From assembly GCA_024277195.1 (NCBI GenBank), contig JAJRVS010000113.1:57772-121771 (forward strand): a stretch of 64,000 nt of DNA, written 5' to 3'. Of this stretch, positions 26,704-36,995 are shown piece after piece (the stretch's first letter is position 1; the number at the start of each line of letters is the position of its first letter). The notes under the pieces were generated by a model that did not search any database, was not told the DNA's origin, and worked only from the letters and a program-made list of their open reading frames with translations. Source of the DNA: Verrucomicrobiota bacterium. Its GTDB lineage: Bacteria; Verrucomicrobiota; Verrucomicrobiia; Verrucomicrobiales; DEV007. Made by a program: the position numbers and the translations under genes.

Positions 26704-28626
26704 ATGATCATGTTTTCAAATATCGGCATCAAAAAGAAAATTTCTAACCGAGTGCCATTTGGGCTCTTAGCAGCAGCGTCCTTATTTGTATCTTGTTCAG
26801 AAAAGGAAAAAGCACCTGGCGTCGAAACTTCGGCAGAAACTCAAGTGGAATCCCCAATAGAGCCTGTAAAAAAGTCTTTAGAAATCGCCGAGATCTCTAA
26901 TATGACTTTTGTTTTGCGGAATAATATCGGCGAGCCTGTGCTGACTCTTGAGGTGGACGACAAGGCATCAGGTGGCAGTAAATTAGATTTGACCATTGAA
27001 GGGAAGAAGACATCGCTCAACGTGAAAAGCTTCAAATCAGCAGATAAAGCTACATGGGTGAATCGTAGGCTAGCGGATTTTGTGCCTTTTAAAGCTCAAC
27101 AATTTTATCGGAACTTTGACGATGACGCCACTGCAGTGATCAATTCACTAGGGATAGGGCTTAATGTCGGTCAGTCATGGGAGGGAATGCTCCCTAAGCA
27201 TTTCATGCCAGGAGCTTACAGAAACGTATACACTACCCGCGAGTTATTCAGGCGGATAAAAAAAGCGGGCTTTGACCATGTGCGCATCCCTGTGAACTTC
27301 TCAAATCATACAGCCATCGTAGCCCCGTGGACTATTGATTCAGATTATCTTGATAGATATTTTGCTAATGTGGATGAAGCCTTAGCGGAAGGACTGCTTG
27401 TTATTGTGGATAACCACCACCACACGGGCTATCTTAACAAGCTAAACGCTAAAAATCGCCGTGGTGGCAAGTTGCCTCGCGAAGAGCAAAAGGCTCGTCA
27501 AGCGGCAATGGTTGCTCATGTAGCTAAAAGACTCAATGACTACCCATTTGAGAAAGTATTATTTGAGCTGGAGAATGAGCCTAATGGAACCTTCAATAAG
27601 GATTGGAATACTTATTGGCCAGGCATGTTGAAAGGCTGCAGAGCAGTGAACGCCAAGACGATATTCCTTATTGGTGGCACGCATTACAATAGCCCCTATA
27701 AGTTGGAAGCTATGCCCGAGATAATCGACCGTAGAACTGCTTTGATAGCACATGTCTATGAGCCGCATTCTTTCACGCACAACAATAAGCGAGGGGGAGC
27801 TCCTGTTTTATGGACTCCGGAAGCTAAAGAGGAAATGGAGAAAGCCTTTGATATAGTCGCGGCGCAAGTAGCTCTACGCGGAAAGCCCTGTGTTATCAGT
27901 GAAATTGGGGCGGGTGGCATCGTCAGTAACCATCACAGAAATATGTATGCCAGAGATGCCGCCAATGCCTGCATGAGTCGTGGACTGCCGCTTAGTTATT
28001 GGAACGCATATGGGGACTTTGGTATATTTCGCCCATCAGGGGACTTTGGCAAAGGTATCTCGGAGGCAATTACGGGTCGTGATAAGGCCAGTGATTACGC
28101 AATTCCACAAACCCCAGGTAGTAATGCGATTGCTTTGAGTAAGTGTCTCTTCGGGGCATACACTGATCCACTAGTTAGTGTTACACCTGCTACAATTTCT
28201 TTTAATGAAACCCCTGAGTTGCAGTTCACAGACACGACAATCACAATCATGTCTGACCCTGTGAAGAATGCGCTGGTTCTGCCGTATGTATTGATGAAAG
28301 GAGGTAGATCTGATGCGCCTCGTGATGGCCGTAAGTTTAGCGTAACCATGGTCTCAACGAACAAAAAAACGACGTTTAAGTTGAGTTTAACTGATATGCA
28401 GGCTCTTGTAAATATTCAAGGTTATATACCCTTTCCTAAAGGTGCCAGTAAAACATCGAACCCGAAGTGGGGTGACCACCATTCAGGCACTTATGAGTAT
28501 GAGTGCTACAGTAAGCCTGAGGCCAAGAGTTACTTGAAATATACAGCTCCTTTAGGATTTGTCTTTGGGGCTGCGAATGTTAAGCGCGGCGATGTTATCA
28601 CTTTTAAAATCGAGTGGTTAGATTAG
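26704..28626 (+). CDS. GH5-like glycoside hydrolase lipoprotein (endoglucanase/mannanase type)
   Basis: From the ATG at 26704 the protein starts with a basic-hydrophobic signal ending in LFVSC, giving a lipobox Cys at residue 31 and a lipid-anchored mature protein of about 610 residues. A non-catalytic region of about 110 residues follows. The catalytic GH5 barrel starts around 140 (LGIGLNVGQSWEGM), with HVRIPVNF, the acid/base Glu at 292 in FELENEPNG, HVYEP, and the nucleophile Glu at 401 in CVISEIGAGG. The C-terminal roughly 170 residues form a beta-rich accessory domain. The substrate is probably a beta-glucan or mannan. The gene looks more AT-rich than its neighbours and follows a dead transposase, suggesting acquisition. 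An upstream frame to 26560 lacks a signal and is rejected. The ATG at 26710 is an alternative. Confidence 0.85.
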   Translation: MIMFSNIGIKKKISNRVPFGLLAAASLFVSCSEKEKAPGVETSAETQVESPIEPVKKSLEIAEISNMTFVLRNNIGEPVLTLEVDDKASGGSKLDLTIEGKKTSLNVKSFKSADKATWVNRRLADFVPFKAQQFYRNFDDDATAVINSLGIGLNVGQSWEGMLPKHFMPGAYRNVYTTRELFRRIKKAGFDHVRIPVNFSNHTAIVAPWTIDSDYLDRYFANVDEALAEGLLVIVDNHHHTGYLNKLNAKNRRGGKLPREEQKARQAAMVAHVAKRLNDYPFEKVLFELENEPNGTFNKDWNTYWPGMLKGCRAVNAKTIFLIGGTHYNSPYKLEAMPEIIDRRTALIAHVYEPHSFTHNNKRGGAPVLWTPEAKEEMEKAFDIVAAQVALRGKPCVISEIGAGGIVSNHHRNMYARDAANACMSRGLPLSYWNAYGDFGIFRPSGDFGKGISEAITGRDKASDYAIPQTPGSNAIALSKCLFGAYTDPLVSVTPATISFNETPELQFTDTTITIMSDPVKNALVLPYVLMKGGRSDAPRDGRKFSVTMVSTNKKTTFKLSLTDMQALVNIQGYIPFPKGASKTSNPKWGDHHSGTYEYECYSKPEAKSYLKYTAPLGFVFGAANVKRGDVITFKIEWLD

Positions 28627-29396
28627 TGGCGTTGAGCGAGGCAGTGATGCTGGGCATTTAGCTGAGGGGTTTTTCGCCTTTATTTGGTGTGTGTGTGGTG
28701 CGCCGCCGGGATAGCGCTTCCGCCGGTTTTTTTAGAATTGGATGATTGGAAGTTTTTCATAGGAATCGAACTAACTAAAAAGCTTGTCGCCGCAGGTAGT
28801 CGAATAAAAGATACGGCCTCCGGACTGGCAGAGTTTCCGAGTGGCTCGTGCCTCGCCATTGCGCCACCCCGCACGTCGTCCCGCCCCGCGCTCCAAACCC
28901 TGCCAGCCATCCGGTTTTCGTAAGAAAGAAGCTGTTGCGTGACAAATTAATATCGGGTTGAGTGCCATAATTGACGTCGGTGGATTTTTAGAAGATTACC
29001 ACACTGACATTGGGTAAAGTGACCGCTGCTGCCGTAAGTGCGCTATAGTTATTTCTTGATTTACAATGGCTATGATATTTTTTCTATACAACTCAAATAA
29101 TTTTTATAATAAGATAAAATAAAGTTGGGCATTTTTTTTGATAACTTGGAGCTGTTTTTTATGATGGAGAGGGGCGTACCCACTACTGTGAACACGCCTC
29201 GTTTCATTACGACGTATCTGTCGCTTTCAAAGATGTTCACGGCTTGGTGTTGGGGAATTCGAGTAAGGCTTTTAAATCCAGGGCGCAAATGAATTTTTTT
29301 GCATCTGGTTTTTACGATGGAAGGGTGTGTTCACTTCTTGGTTTTTGATTGAAGTGATTCCTTGCAGGATTTTGTGGAGCGGTCTAATCTCATCTA
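28627..29396. other. Gene-poor stretch with GC-rich island
   Basis: I see no convincing gene in these 770 bases. About 28690-28730 and 28815-28915 are markedly GC-rich (runs such as CGCCGCCGGGATAGCGC), while 29070-29160 is AT-rich with T and A tracts. A short open frame on the minus strand (28680-28910) has no coding character I can recognise. The GC-rich part could be a fragment of a mobile or repeat element, since it lies just after the acquired-looking GH5 gene. A weak inverted pair TCACTTC/GAAGTGA lies at 29331-29357, 40 bases before mutS. Confidence 0.45.
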
Positions 29397-31952
29397 ATGG
29401 CGGGAAAGAAAAAAGAGAAGGGCATGACACCGATGATGCAGCAGTATCATTCGATGCGCAACGGTCTGCCAAAAGATGTTTTGTTGCTCTACCGCCTGGG
29501 TGATTTTTATGAAATGTTTTTTGACGATGCGGTGCAGGCGGCTCCGATTCTGGGAGTGGCCCTGACTCGGCGCAATGCGATACCGATGTGCGGCGTGCCG
29601 CATCACGCGGCGCAGGGTTATATCGCCAAGCTGGTGAAAGCGGGGAGGCGGGTGGCGATTGCCGAGCAAATCAGTGAACCGCAACCAGGCAAAATCGTCC
29701 AGCGGGAAATCGCGCAGATTATCTCTGCGGGCACTATAGATGATTTTAATTTATTGGAGTCGACCCAGTCGAATTATCTCGCTGCGGCCTGCAAGGTGTC
29801 GGGGCGCTGGGGTTTGGCTTTTGTGGATCTCAGTACGGGGGATTTCAGAGTGATGGAATTCTCGCAGCGGGACGGCTTGGTGGATGAGCTCGCCCGTATT
29901 CGTCCGGCAGAGTTGTTGTTCAGCGATGAACAGGCGGAGGACTTTGATACTTTGAATCAAGCGATTGAATATGACGCCTACGCTTTTTTACCGGATCAGG
30001 CGGAGTTTTTGTTGAAGGAGCACTTTAAGGTTCAATCACTGGAGGGGTTTGGTTGTGCGAATTTGAATGCTGCGGTGGGCGCGGCAGGGGCGGTGCTGCA
30101 TTATTTACAGACCCAGATGCGGCGTAAGGTGGATCACATTCGTCGATTGCAGGTTTGCGATAGTGAAAATTACGTGCTTATCGATGCGTCGAGTCAGCGT
30201 AATTTGGATTTGATCAATAGCGCTTCAGGCGGCCAGAAACATTCTCTGCTAGGAGCATTGGATCGCACCTCGACGCCGATGGGGGCGCGTAAATTACGTG
30301 ATTGGCTTTTACATCCTTTGCGGGATTATGATCAATTGGTGGCGCGGCAGGATTTGATTGCACAGTTTTTGCAGCAGTCGTTTTTGTTGAGTCAAATTCA
30401 GGACGCGTTGAAAGAGGTGCGGGATATTGAACGCACCATCAGCCGCTTGAGCCAGGGCTCGGGCAATGCACGCGATCTTAAGGCGTTGGCGGTGTCTTTG
30501 GCAAAAATCCCCGATGTGAAGAGTCATTTGACCGCACTTGAAAACGAGGAAGACCCCGGCTTGGGAGGTCGTTTGCGTGCACGCTTACGGGATTTTGGCG
30601 ACTTGGTTGATCTATTGGAAAAGGCGATTGTGGACGAACCGCCGCCGGCTTTGAAGGACGGGGGGATTTTTCGCGATGGTTACAGCCAAATGATCGACGA
30701 AATTCGTAGCGCATCCACCGAGGGCAAACAATGGGTGGCCAAGTTGCAGCAGGATGAAATCGAGCGCACCGGCGTTAAATCCTTGAAGGTCAAATTCAAT
30801 GCAGTTTTTGGTTATTTTATCGAAATCACTAAATCAAACCTTGCTGCGGTGCCGGATGATTATATCCGCAAGCAGACGATGGCGAATGCTGAGCGATACA
30901 TCACTCCGGAGTTGAAGGAGGTGGAGAATAAGATCCTTGGCGCAGATGAGAGGCTCAGAGCCTTGGAGTATGAGGAGTTTCTTAATCTAAGAGAGACGGT
31001 GCTTGAGTATTTGGAAGATATCCAGGACACCGCTGCGGCTTTGGCCGAAGTTGATACTCTTGCAGGTCTAGCGGAAACGGCGCAGCTTTATAATTATTGT
31101 CGACCGCTGTTGAACGAGTCACGTAATCTTTATATCAAGGAGGGGCGTCATCCGGTGTTGGATCAAAATATCGCCGAGGAAAAATTTGTCCCTAATGATA
31201 CGGCGATGGAGCCTGAGAAAAATCGGCTGATTTTACTTACTGGTCCGAATATGGCGGGTAAATCAACTTATATTCGTCAGGTGGCGTTGATCACATTGAT
31301 GGCCCAGATTGGCAGTTATGTGCCGGCGGAAAGTGCCGAGATTGGTTTGGTTGATCGTATCTATACACGGGTGGGTGCAAGTGATGATTTGGCCAAGGGG
31401 CAATCGACTTTCATGGTTGAGATGACAGAAACGGCGGTGATTGTGAATACAGCTACGGAGAAAAGTCTGGTGATTCTGGATGAGATAGGTCGTGGTACGG
31501 CGACTTTTGACGGTTTGTCGATTGCTTGGAGTGTGGCCGAACATTTGCATGATGAGATCGGCGCACGCGCTTTATTTGCTACTCATTATCACGAGTTGAC
31601 CGAGCTTTCCCAGAGTCGGGTGGGGGTGCAAAATTACAATGTGGCGGTGAGGGAATGGAATGAGCAGATTATATTTTTACGCAAAATCGTGCCCGGTAGT
31701 GCGGATAAAAGTTACGGGATCCAAGTGGCGCGTTTGGCGGGTCTGCCCAAGGAGATTATTGGCCGGGCGCGTGAAATCCTGGAACAACTGGAATCTGAAA
31801 ACCATGTGCCGACTCATGTGCAGGCAAATGCCCCGGCCTTACCGAAGAAAAAAAGAGCCAAGCGCAAAAAATCGGCGACCGGAAATGGGCGGGTGAAAGA
31901 GGAGGATTCGGATGAGACCCAGGAAGAGCCGCAGTTGTCTTTGTTTTCTTAG
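29397..31952 (+). CDS. mutS: DNA mismatch repair protein MutS
   Basis: MutS detects mismatches and small loops. The mismatch-binding Phe-x-Glu motif is GDFYEMF near residue 40. The ATPase domain has Walker A GPNMAGKST, then DDLAKGQSTFMVEM, Walker B VILDEIGRGTATFDG and ATHYHEL. The 851-residue length is normal. The C-terminus is a Lys-rich linker (KKKRAKRKKS) ending PQLSLFS, which fits the beta-clamp-binding consensus QLxLF, so the clamp contact seems to be at the very end. recG starts 5 bases after the stop, so the two are co-transcribed. Confidence 0.98.
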   Translation: MAGKKKEKGMTPMMQQYHSMRNGLPKDVLLLYRLGDFYEMFFDDAVQAAPILGVALTRRNAIPMCGVPHHAAQGYIAKLVKAGRRVAIAEQISEPQPGKIVQREIAQIISAGTIDDFNLLESTQSNYLAAACKVSGRWGLAFVDLSTGDFRVMEFSQRDGLVDELARIRPAELLFSDEQAEDFDTLNQAIEYDAYAFLPDQAEFLLKEHFKVQSLEGFGCANLNAAVGAAGAVLHYLQTQMRRKVDHIRRLQVCDSENYVLIDASSQRNLDLINSASGGQKHSLLGALDRTSTPMGARKLRDWLLHPLRDYDQLVARQDLIAQFLQQSFLLSQIQDALKEVRDIERTISRLSQGSGNARDLKALAVSLAKIPDVKSHLTALENEEDPGLGGRLRARLRDFGDLVDLLEKAIVDEPPPALKDGGIFRDGYSQMIDEIRSASTEGKQWVAKLQQDEIERTGVKSLKVKFNAVFGYFIEITKSNLAAVPDDYIRKQTMANAERYITPELKEVENKILGADERLRALEYEEFLNLRETVLEYLEDIQDTAAALAEVDTLAGLAETAQLYNYCRPLLNESRNLYIKEGRHPVLDQNIAEEKFVPNDTAMEPEKNRLILLTGPNMAGKSTYIRQVALITLMAQIGSYVPAESAEIGLVDRIYTRVGASDDLAKGQSTFMVEMTETAVIVNTATEKSLVILDEIGRGTATFDGLSIAWSVAEHLHDEIGARALFATHYHELTELSQSRVGVQNYNVAVREWNEQIIFLRKIVPGSADKSYGIQVARLAGLPKEIIGRAREILEQLESENHVPTHVQANAPALPKKKRAKRKKSATGNGRVKEEDSDETQEEPQLSLFS

Positions 31953-31957
31953 CTGTC

Positions 31958-34054
31958 ATGGAGCAGAGCGATAGTAGCGAATTGCAATTGAACAGTGCTT
32001 TGCAAGATCTGGCTTTGCCGGGTTTGAACTCCAAAGCTTTAAAAGCGCTGGAAAATCTGGCGATTAAAACGGTGGGCGATTTGATCACTCACTACCCTCG
32101 CCGTTATGAGGATCGAAGTCGTTTTGATGGCTTTCCAACTCAGCCGTGCAGCGAGGCGCTTTGTTTAAGAGGAACCGTGACGGACACTTCTGTGCGTTTT
32201 GCGGGGCGGCGGCGTTTTTTTGAAATGCGGGTTGAGGATCTGGATTCTGCACTAACGGCAGTGATCACCTGCCGCTGGTTTAACTCTCCTTATATGCAGA
32301 AGGTTTTTGCCGCAGACCAAGTGGTGGTTTTGTATGGCAAACCCAAACTCAGTGGCAGTCGTCTGGTGATGGATCACCCGGAGTATGAGATCATTGACGA
32401 GGATTTTGAGGGTGACCTGGAATCACCCCATGTCGAGCGCATCACACCTATTTATGCATTGAGCTCCGGTATCAGCCAGTTGGTTTTGCGTGGCTCGGTG
32501 TATGCCGTATTGGAACAATTGTATGATGAAAGTATGCCGGATTTACTGCCGACGGACAGGGTGCCTTGCTGGTGTCGTGCGCGTGCTATTCGTGAGGCTC
32601 ATTTTCCGGATAATTTTGATGACCTGCAGCAGGCGAGGCGATATTTGGCTTTGCAGGAATTCACCGCATTGCAGTTGAAGGTATTAAAGCAGCGAAAGGA
32701 TTACGTTGATCGCGGTGGCAAAGTTCATTGTGGCCCGGGAGATCTTTTAGAGCGATTTTTAAGTAAACTGCCTTTTGAAGCTACTGGGGCGCAGCAGCGA
32801 TCGGTCAATGAAATCAGAGAGGATTTATCTTCTCTACGGCCGATGAACCGTTTGTTACAAGGCGACGTGGGTTCTGGAAAAACCTTGGTGGCGATAGCGG
32901 CGATGCTATTGGTGGTGGAAGATGGTTATCAAGCGGCTTTGATGGCGCCGACTCAGATTTTGGCTGAGCAGCATTATTTGGTGCTGCAGAAATGGCTCGA
33001 ACCTCTGGGGATTCGAGTGGGCCTGCGAACCGCCGCGCGCAAGGAAGATGGTTTTTTGCCTTTGATGAGTGGTGGGGAAGTGCAGATATTGGTTGGCACT
33101 CATGCCTTGATTGCCAACCAGTCGGAATTGTCCAATTTGGGTTTGGCGGTGATTGATGAGCAACACAAGTTTGGTGTGGATCAGCGCAGTAAGCTGATCG
33201 AGCAGGGCGACATGCCGGATGTTCTGGTGATGACGGCCACTCCGATTCCGCGAACTTTGACCCTGACGGTGTATGGAGATTTGGATGTTTCACTGGTGGA
33301 TGAAATGCCAGCCGGACGAGGGGCGATTATCACCGGAGTGCGTGATTTGAAAAAAACCAAAGCCGCAGCGGATTTTGTGCGTGAGCAATTGGAAAAGGGG
33401 CGTCAGGCTTACATTGTCTATCCTTTGATTGAAGAATCGGACAAACAGAAGTCGTTGGCGGTCACGGTGGAGTTTGAGAAGTGGAAAAAACGCTTCAAGA
33501 CTTTTCGCTGTGCGCTGTTGCATGGTCGTTTGAGTGGTGAGGAAAAAGAACAGGTGATGAGCGAATTTCGCAGTGGCAGGATTCAGGTGCTGGTTTCGAC
33601 AACGGTGATCGAAGTAGGAGTGGATGTTCCTAATGCCAATATCATGTTGGTATTTAATGCCGAACGATTTGGTTTGGCTCAACTGCATCAGTTGCGCGGG
33701 CGTATTGGTCGGGGAGAGCACAAGAGTTATTGTATTTTGATGGTGGATTTGAAAAATGCGTCTGAATCAGCGGATAAATTGAAGGTTTTGGAAGAGAGTC
33801 GTGATGGTTTTCGCATTGCGGAAGAGGATCTCAAATTGCGCGGCCCGGGGGAAGTGTTGGGCACCGCTCAAAGTGGGTTACCGGACTTAAAAATGGGAGA
33901 TTTGGTGACCGATGCCGATTTGCTTCGTGAAGCACGGGATTTGGCCGGAGAAATTTTGCAAGATGATCCGGATATAAAAAGAGAACGCAATCGTCAGTTG
34001 ATTGAACTGCTAAGTGGGACGAGTGAAGAGCAGACGAGCGGGCAATTGAGCTGA
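31958..34054 (+). CDS. recG: ATP-dependent DNA helicase RecG
   Basis: RecG reverses stalled forks and branch-migrates Holliday junctions. The N-terminal wedge domain starts about residue 70 (LRGTVTDTSVRF). Helicase motif I is GDVGSGKT, motif II is the RecG-type DEQH (AVIDEQHKFGVDQR), motif III is TATPIPRTL, and the C-terminal motifs VSTTVIEVGVDVPNA and QLRGRIGRGE are present. The 698 residues are normal for the family. The start is 5 bases after mutS. This mutS-recG pairing builds a repair operon. Confidence 0.97.
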   Translation: MEQSDSSELQLNSALQDLALPGLNSKALKALENLAIKTVGDLITHYPRRYEDRSRFDGFPTQPCSEALCLRGTVTDTSVRFAGRRRFFEMRVEDLDSALTAVITCRWFNSPYMQKVFAADQVVVLYGKPKLSGSRLVMDHPEYEIIDEDFEGDLESPHVERITPIYALSSGISQLVLRGSVYAVLEQLYDESMPDLLPTDRVPCWCRARAIREAHFPDNFDDLQQARRYLALQEFTALQLKVLKQRKDYVDRGGKVHCGPGDLLERFLSKLPFEATGAQQRSVNEIREDLSSLRPMNRLLQGDVGSGKTLVAIAAMLLVVEDGYQAALMAPTQILAEQHYLVLQKWLEPLGIRVGLRTAARKEDGFLPLMSGGEVQILVGTHALIANQSELSNLGLAVIDEQHKFGVDQRSKLIEQGDMPDVLVMTATPIPRTLTLTVYGDLDVSLVDEMPAGRGAIITGVRDLKKTKAAADFVREQLEKGRQAYIVYPLIEESDKQKSLAVTVEFEKWKKRFKTFRCALLHGRLSGEEKEQVMSEFRSGRIQVLVSTTVIEVGVDVPNANIMLVFNAERFGLAQLHQLRGRIGRGEHKSYCILMVDLKNASESADKLKVLEESRDGFRIAEEDLKLRGPGEVLGTAQSGLPDLKMGDLVTDADLLREARDLAGEILQDDPDIKRERNRQLIELLSGTSEEQTSGQLS

Positions 34055-34086
34055 GAGGTTTGTGTCTTAAAACTGCTAAAAATACG

Positions 34087-34671
34087 ATGAATTGGTTGGC
34101 GCATTTATATTTATCCGAGCCACAAACGGATTTCCAACTGGGTAACGTGATGACGGATATTCTGAAGGGGCATCGCTGGCCTAGCATGAGTGATGATTTT
34201 CTCAGAGGCATTGATTGTCATCATAAAATAGATGCTTACACCGACCGGCATAAGGTGGTCGAACGCAGTAAAGCCCGACTCAAGGGCAACCCTCGTCTGC
34301 GGGGGATTGTGGTGGATGTGTTTTATGATCATTTGCTGACCCTGCACTGGCAAGAGTATTGTGATGTTTCGATGCGAGAGCATTTGGATGAATTTTACGA
34401 ACAGGCTCTTGCAGCGAGCACGGGGTATCCACAACTTGCCCAAGAATTTGTGCAAAGTTTGGTGGAAAGTGATCGCCTGGGTCGTTACGGGGATATGCAG
34501 GAATTGAGCTGGGCCTATGAACGAATTGATACCCACCTTTCCGAGAGAGCTTTGCGGCGGGGACGTTTGGTAGAATTCATGCCATCGTTAAAAGAGCAGT
34601 TCCAAAACCTGGAGGAGGACTTCGCATGTTTTTTCCCAGATTTGATGCGGCATGTGGGTAAGGCACGCTAA
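34087..34671 (+). CDS. acpH: Acyl carrier protein phosphodiesterase (AcpH-like, DUF479)
   Basis: AcpH-type enzymes cleave the 4'-phosphopantetheine arm from holo-ACP. The start MNWLAHLYLSEP, then QLGNVMTDILKG, the metal-binding HHKIDAYTDRH and the DVFYDHLLTLHW block match the family. The ATG at 34087 gives 194 residues, the expected size. The frame extends to a TTG at 34060 without similarity. The gene lies 32 bases after recG and 84 before recQ, an unusual place for a lipid-cofactor enzyme, probably just operon sharing. Confidence 0.88.
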   Translation: MNWLAHLYLSEPQTDFQLGNVMTDILKGHRWPSMSDDFLRGIDCHHKIDAYTDRHKVVERSKARLKGNPRLRGIVVDVFYDHLLTLHWQEYCDVSMREHLDEFYEQALAASTGYPQLAQEFVQSLVESDRLGRYGDMQELSWAYERIDTHLSERALRRGRLVEFMPSLKEQFQNLEEDFACFFPDLMRHVGKAR

Positions 34672-34755
34672 GGATTAAAATGAATCAAACGATTGTTTAT
34701 AGCACTTGACCTTCGTTAGACTTTTTATCATTATTAAATCTTAACAAACAAAACA

Positions 34756-36990
34756 ATGGATACAGCAGGAGGACTTGAGATAAACGAACAAGATTTGTTA
34801 AAGTCTTTGCAACAGGTGTTTGGTTTTAGTGAGTTCCGGTCGCATCAGCGGGTTTTGGTAGAAGCTCTGTTATCCGGTCGTGATGTTTTTGGGGTGATGC
34901 CCACCGGCGGCGGCAAGTCGCTCTGTTACCAGTTGCCGGCAAAAATGCTTAAAGGCACGGCTGTGGTGGTGAGTCCTTTGATTGCTCTGATGAAAGATCA
35001 GGTGGATGGGGCGAGGGCGCAGGGTATACGTGCGGAATACTTGAACAGCACTTTGACTTATCAGCAAGTCCGGGAAGTGCAAGAGGCTTATCGTACGGGA
35101 AATTTGGATTTATTGTATCTGGCTCCGGAGCGACTGGCTTTGCCGGGTTTTGTGGATTTTCTGCGTCAAACCAACGCAAGCAGCGAGGGGGATTCGGGGG
35201 GCTTGAGTTTTTTTGCGATTGATGAGGCCCATTGTATTTCTGAATGGGGACATGACTTTCGCCCGGATTATCTGTTTTTGAGCCAGCTAAAATCTTTGTT
35301 CCCAGATGTGCCGATTGGGGCGTTTACCGCGACAGCAACCGAGAAGGTGGCTTTGGATATCGAAGCGCGCTTGGTTTTGAAAGCTGCGGTTAAAATTCGT
35401 GCTTCTTTTGATCGCAAAAATTTGTTTTATGAAGTGCGGCGGAAAAGTGACTGGGAAAGACAATTGGTCGAGTTTGTGCGTGAGCGGCCGGACAAGAGCG
35501 GTATCATTTATCGCACCTCGCGCAAGAGTGTTGAAGCGACGGCTGAATTACTCAAGGCAAACGGGATCAACGCTGCAGCTTATCATGCAGGCTTGGATCC
35601 TTCACTACGCAGCCAGACACAGGATGATTTCATTCGTGATGACATCACGGTGATGGTGGCTACGGTGGCTTTTGGCATGGGGGTGGACAAAGCGGATGTG
35701 CGTTTTGTGGTGCATGGTGATTTACCGAAAAATATTGAGAGTTATTATCAGGAAACCGGTCGTGCGGGGCGTGATGGCGAAGCTTCACATTGTTTGTTAT
35801 TGTATTCGCCGGGTGATGCGGTAAAAATCCGACGTTTTTTTGATGACGTCGGAGATGCTGATGAAAAAAATAGGCTGACGGACTTGTTACGCTCCATGGA
35901 GCGTTTTGCTTCGGTGCCTGCCTGTCGCAGGATCAATTTGTTGGGTTATTTTAATGAGGTCTACGCAGCGGATTCTTGCGGTTGTTGTGATTTTTGTCTC
36001 GGTAGCTTTGAGCGCATCGATGCCACTCGCGATGCCCAGATGCTACTATCAGCTATAGTTAGAACCGGCGGCAGATTTGGTGCGGTTCATGTTTGTGATG
36101 TGGTGGCCGGAGCTCAGACGGCTAAGATCAAACAATTCAGGCACGATGAGTTGAAAACCTATGGAGTGGGAAGGGATCGACCAAAGAGTTATTGGCGGGG
36201 GATTCTCGATGCGTTGTTATCTGCGGGAAAACTCAGCTTGTCGAATGATCAATACCCAGTGCCGCAAATGACTCAAGAGGGAACTGATGTGTTGATGGGC
36301 AAGGCTCAGTTCAGTATCAACGCGGATAAACGCATTGAACCGCAAAAACAAAGTCGCAGCAGTGGGGTGGTGGATGTGGTTTGTGATCAAGGTTTGTTTG
36401 AGCATTTGCGTCAAATCCGCAAACAGGTGGCGGATGCCGATCAGGTGCCACCTTACGTGGTATTTTCTGATCGTAGCCTGAAAGAAATGGCGGCTTATAT
36501 GCCGGAAAATGAAAGTGAATTTGTTCAGCTGCATGGTGTCGGAGATAATAAACTTAAAAAATATGGTGCGCGGTTTATTGGGGAAGTGGCGGGCTATTTA
36601 AAAGCACATGCGGAGATTGCACAAGGCAGGCAAAGCTTGCCAGCACGGGTAGAAAAAGTAGGGGCCGAGGTGAAAAAGGGTCTGAGTGAAACTTTCCATA
36701 GCACTTTGCAGCTGCTCAAACAGGGCTTGGGAGTTGAAGAGATTGCCAAGCAGCGAGGAGTGGTGACGGGTACTGTTGAGGGTCACATTGCGCGTTGGAT
36801 TGAGGAGGGCGAAAAAATTGAGCTGAGACAATTTGTTAGCCAAGAAGTGGAATCCGAAGCTCGTGAGCTGTTTGCCAAACATGGATTGGAAGCCGTGGGA
36901 CCGATTTTCAAAGGAAGTGGGGAGCGGGTCAGCTATGGTCAGGCGAGGATGGTGCAAGCAAAGATCCGAAAGGAAATCGGGGAGAGTTAA
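34756..36990 (+). CDS. recQ: ATP-dependent DNA helicase RecQ
   Basis: RecQ is a 3'-5' helicase in recombination and fork repair. Motif 0 is FRSHQ, Walker A is MPTGGGKSLCYQLP, the DEAH box is IDEAHCISEWGHDFR, and motif VI is YYQETGRAGRDG. The RQC region has the zinc Cys set (ACRR, then DSCGCCDFC). The HRDC domain is around 555-620 (FSDRSLKEMAAYMPENESEF). After that comes an extra C-terminal helical domain (about 640-744) with an HTH-like segment GVEEIAKQRGVVTGTVEGHI, as in long RecQ forms. The 744 residues fit this architecture. Confidence 0.97.
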   Translation: MDTAGGLEINEQDLLKSLQQVFGFSEFRSHQRVLVEALLSGRDVFGVMPTGGGKSLCYQLPAKMLKGTAVVVSPLIALMKDQVDGARAQGIRAEYLNSTLTYQQVREVQEAYRTGNLDLLYLAPERLALPGFVDFLRQTNASSEGDSGGLSFFAIDEAHCISEWGHDFRPDYLFLSQLKSLFPDVPIGAFTATATEKVALDIEARLVLKAAVKIRASFDRKNLFYEVRRKSDWERQLVEFVRERPDKSGIIYRTSRKSVEATAELLKANGINAAAYHAGLDPSLRSQTQDDFIRDDITVMVATVAFGMGVDKADVRFVVHGDLPKNIESYYQETGRAGRDGEASHCLLLYSPGDAVKIRRFFDDVGDADEKNRLTDLLRSMERFASVPACRRINLLGYFNEVYAADSCGCCDFCLGSFERIDATRDAQMLLSAIVRTGGRFGAVHVCDVVAGAQTAKIKQFRHDELKTYGVGRDRPKSYWRGILDALLSAGKLSLSNDQYPVPQMTQEGTDVLMGKAQFSINADKRIEPQKQSRSSGVVDVVCDQGLFEHLRQIRKQVADADQVPPYVVFSDRSLKEMAAYMPENESEFVQLHGVGDNKLKKYGARFIGEVAGYLKAHAEIAQGRQSLPARVEKVGAEVKKGLSETFHSTLQLLKQGLGVEEIAKQRGVVTGTVEGHIARWIEEGEKIELRQFVSQEVESEARELFAKHGLEAVGPIFKGSGERVSYGQARMVQAKIRKEIGES

Positions 36991-36995
36991 ATCCT

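Noticed and set aside
28790..28890. tRNA-like look on the minus strand of the GC-rich island
   Set aside because: The arms do not pair into a cloverleaf and no anticodon loop can be placed.
28680..28910. 76-codon minus-strand open frame
   Set aside because: No family, no signal, and it spans the odd GC-rich DNA; more likely a chance frame in a repeat fragment.
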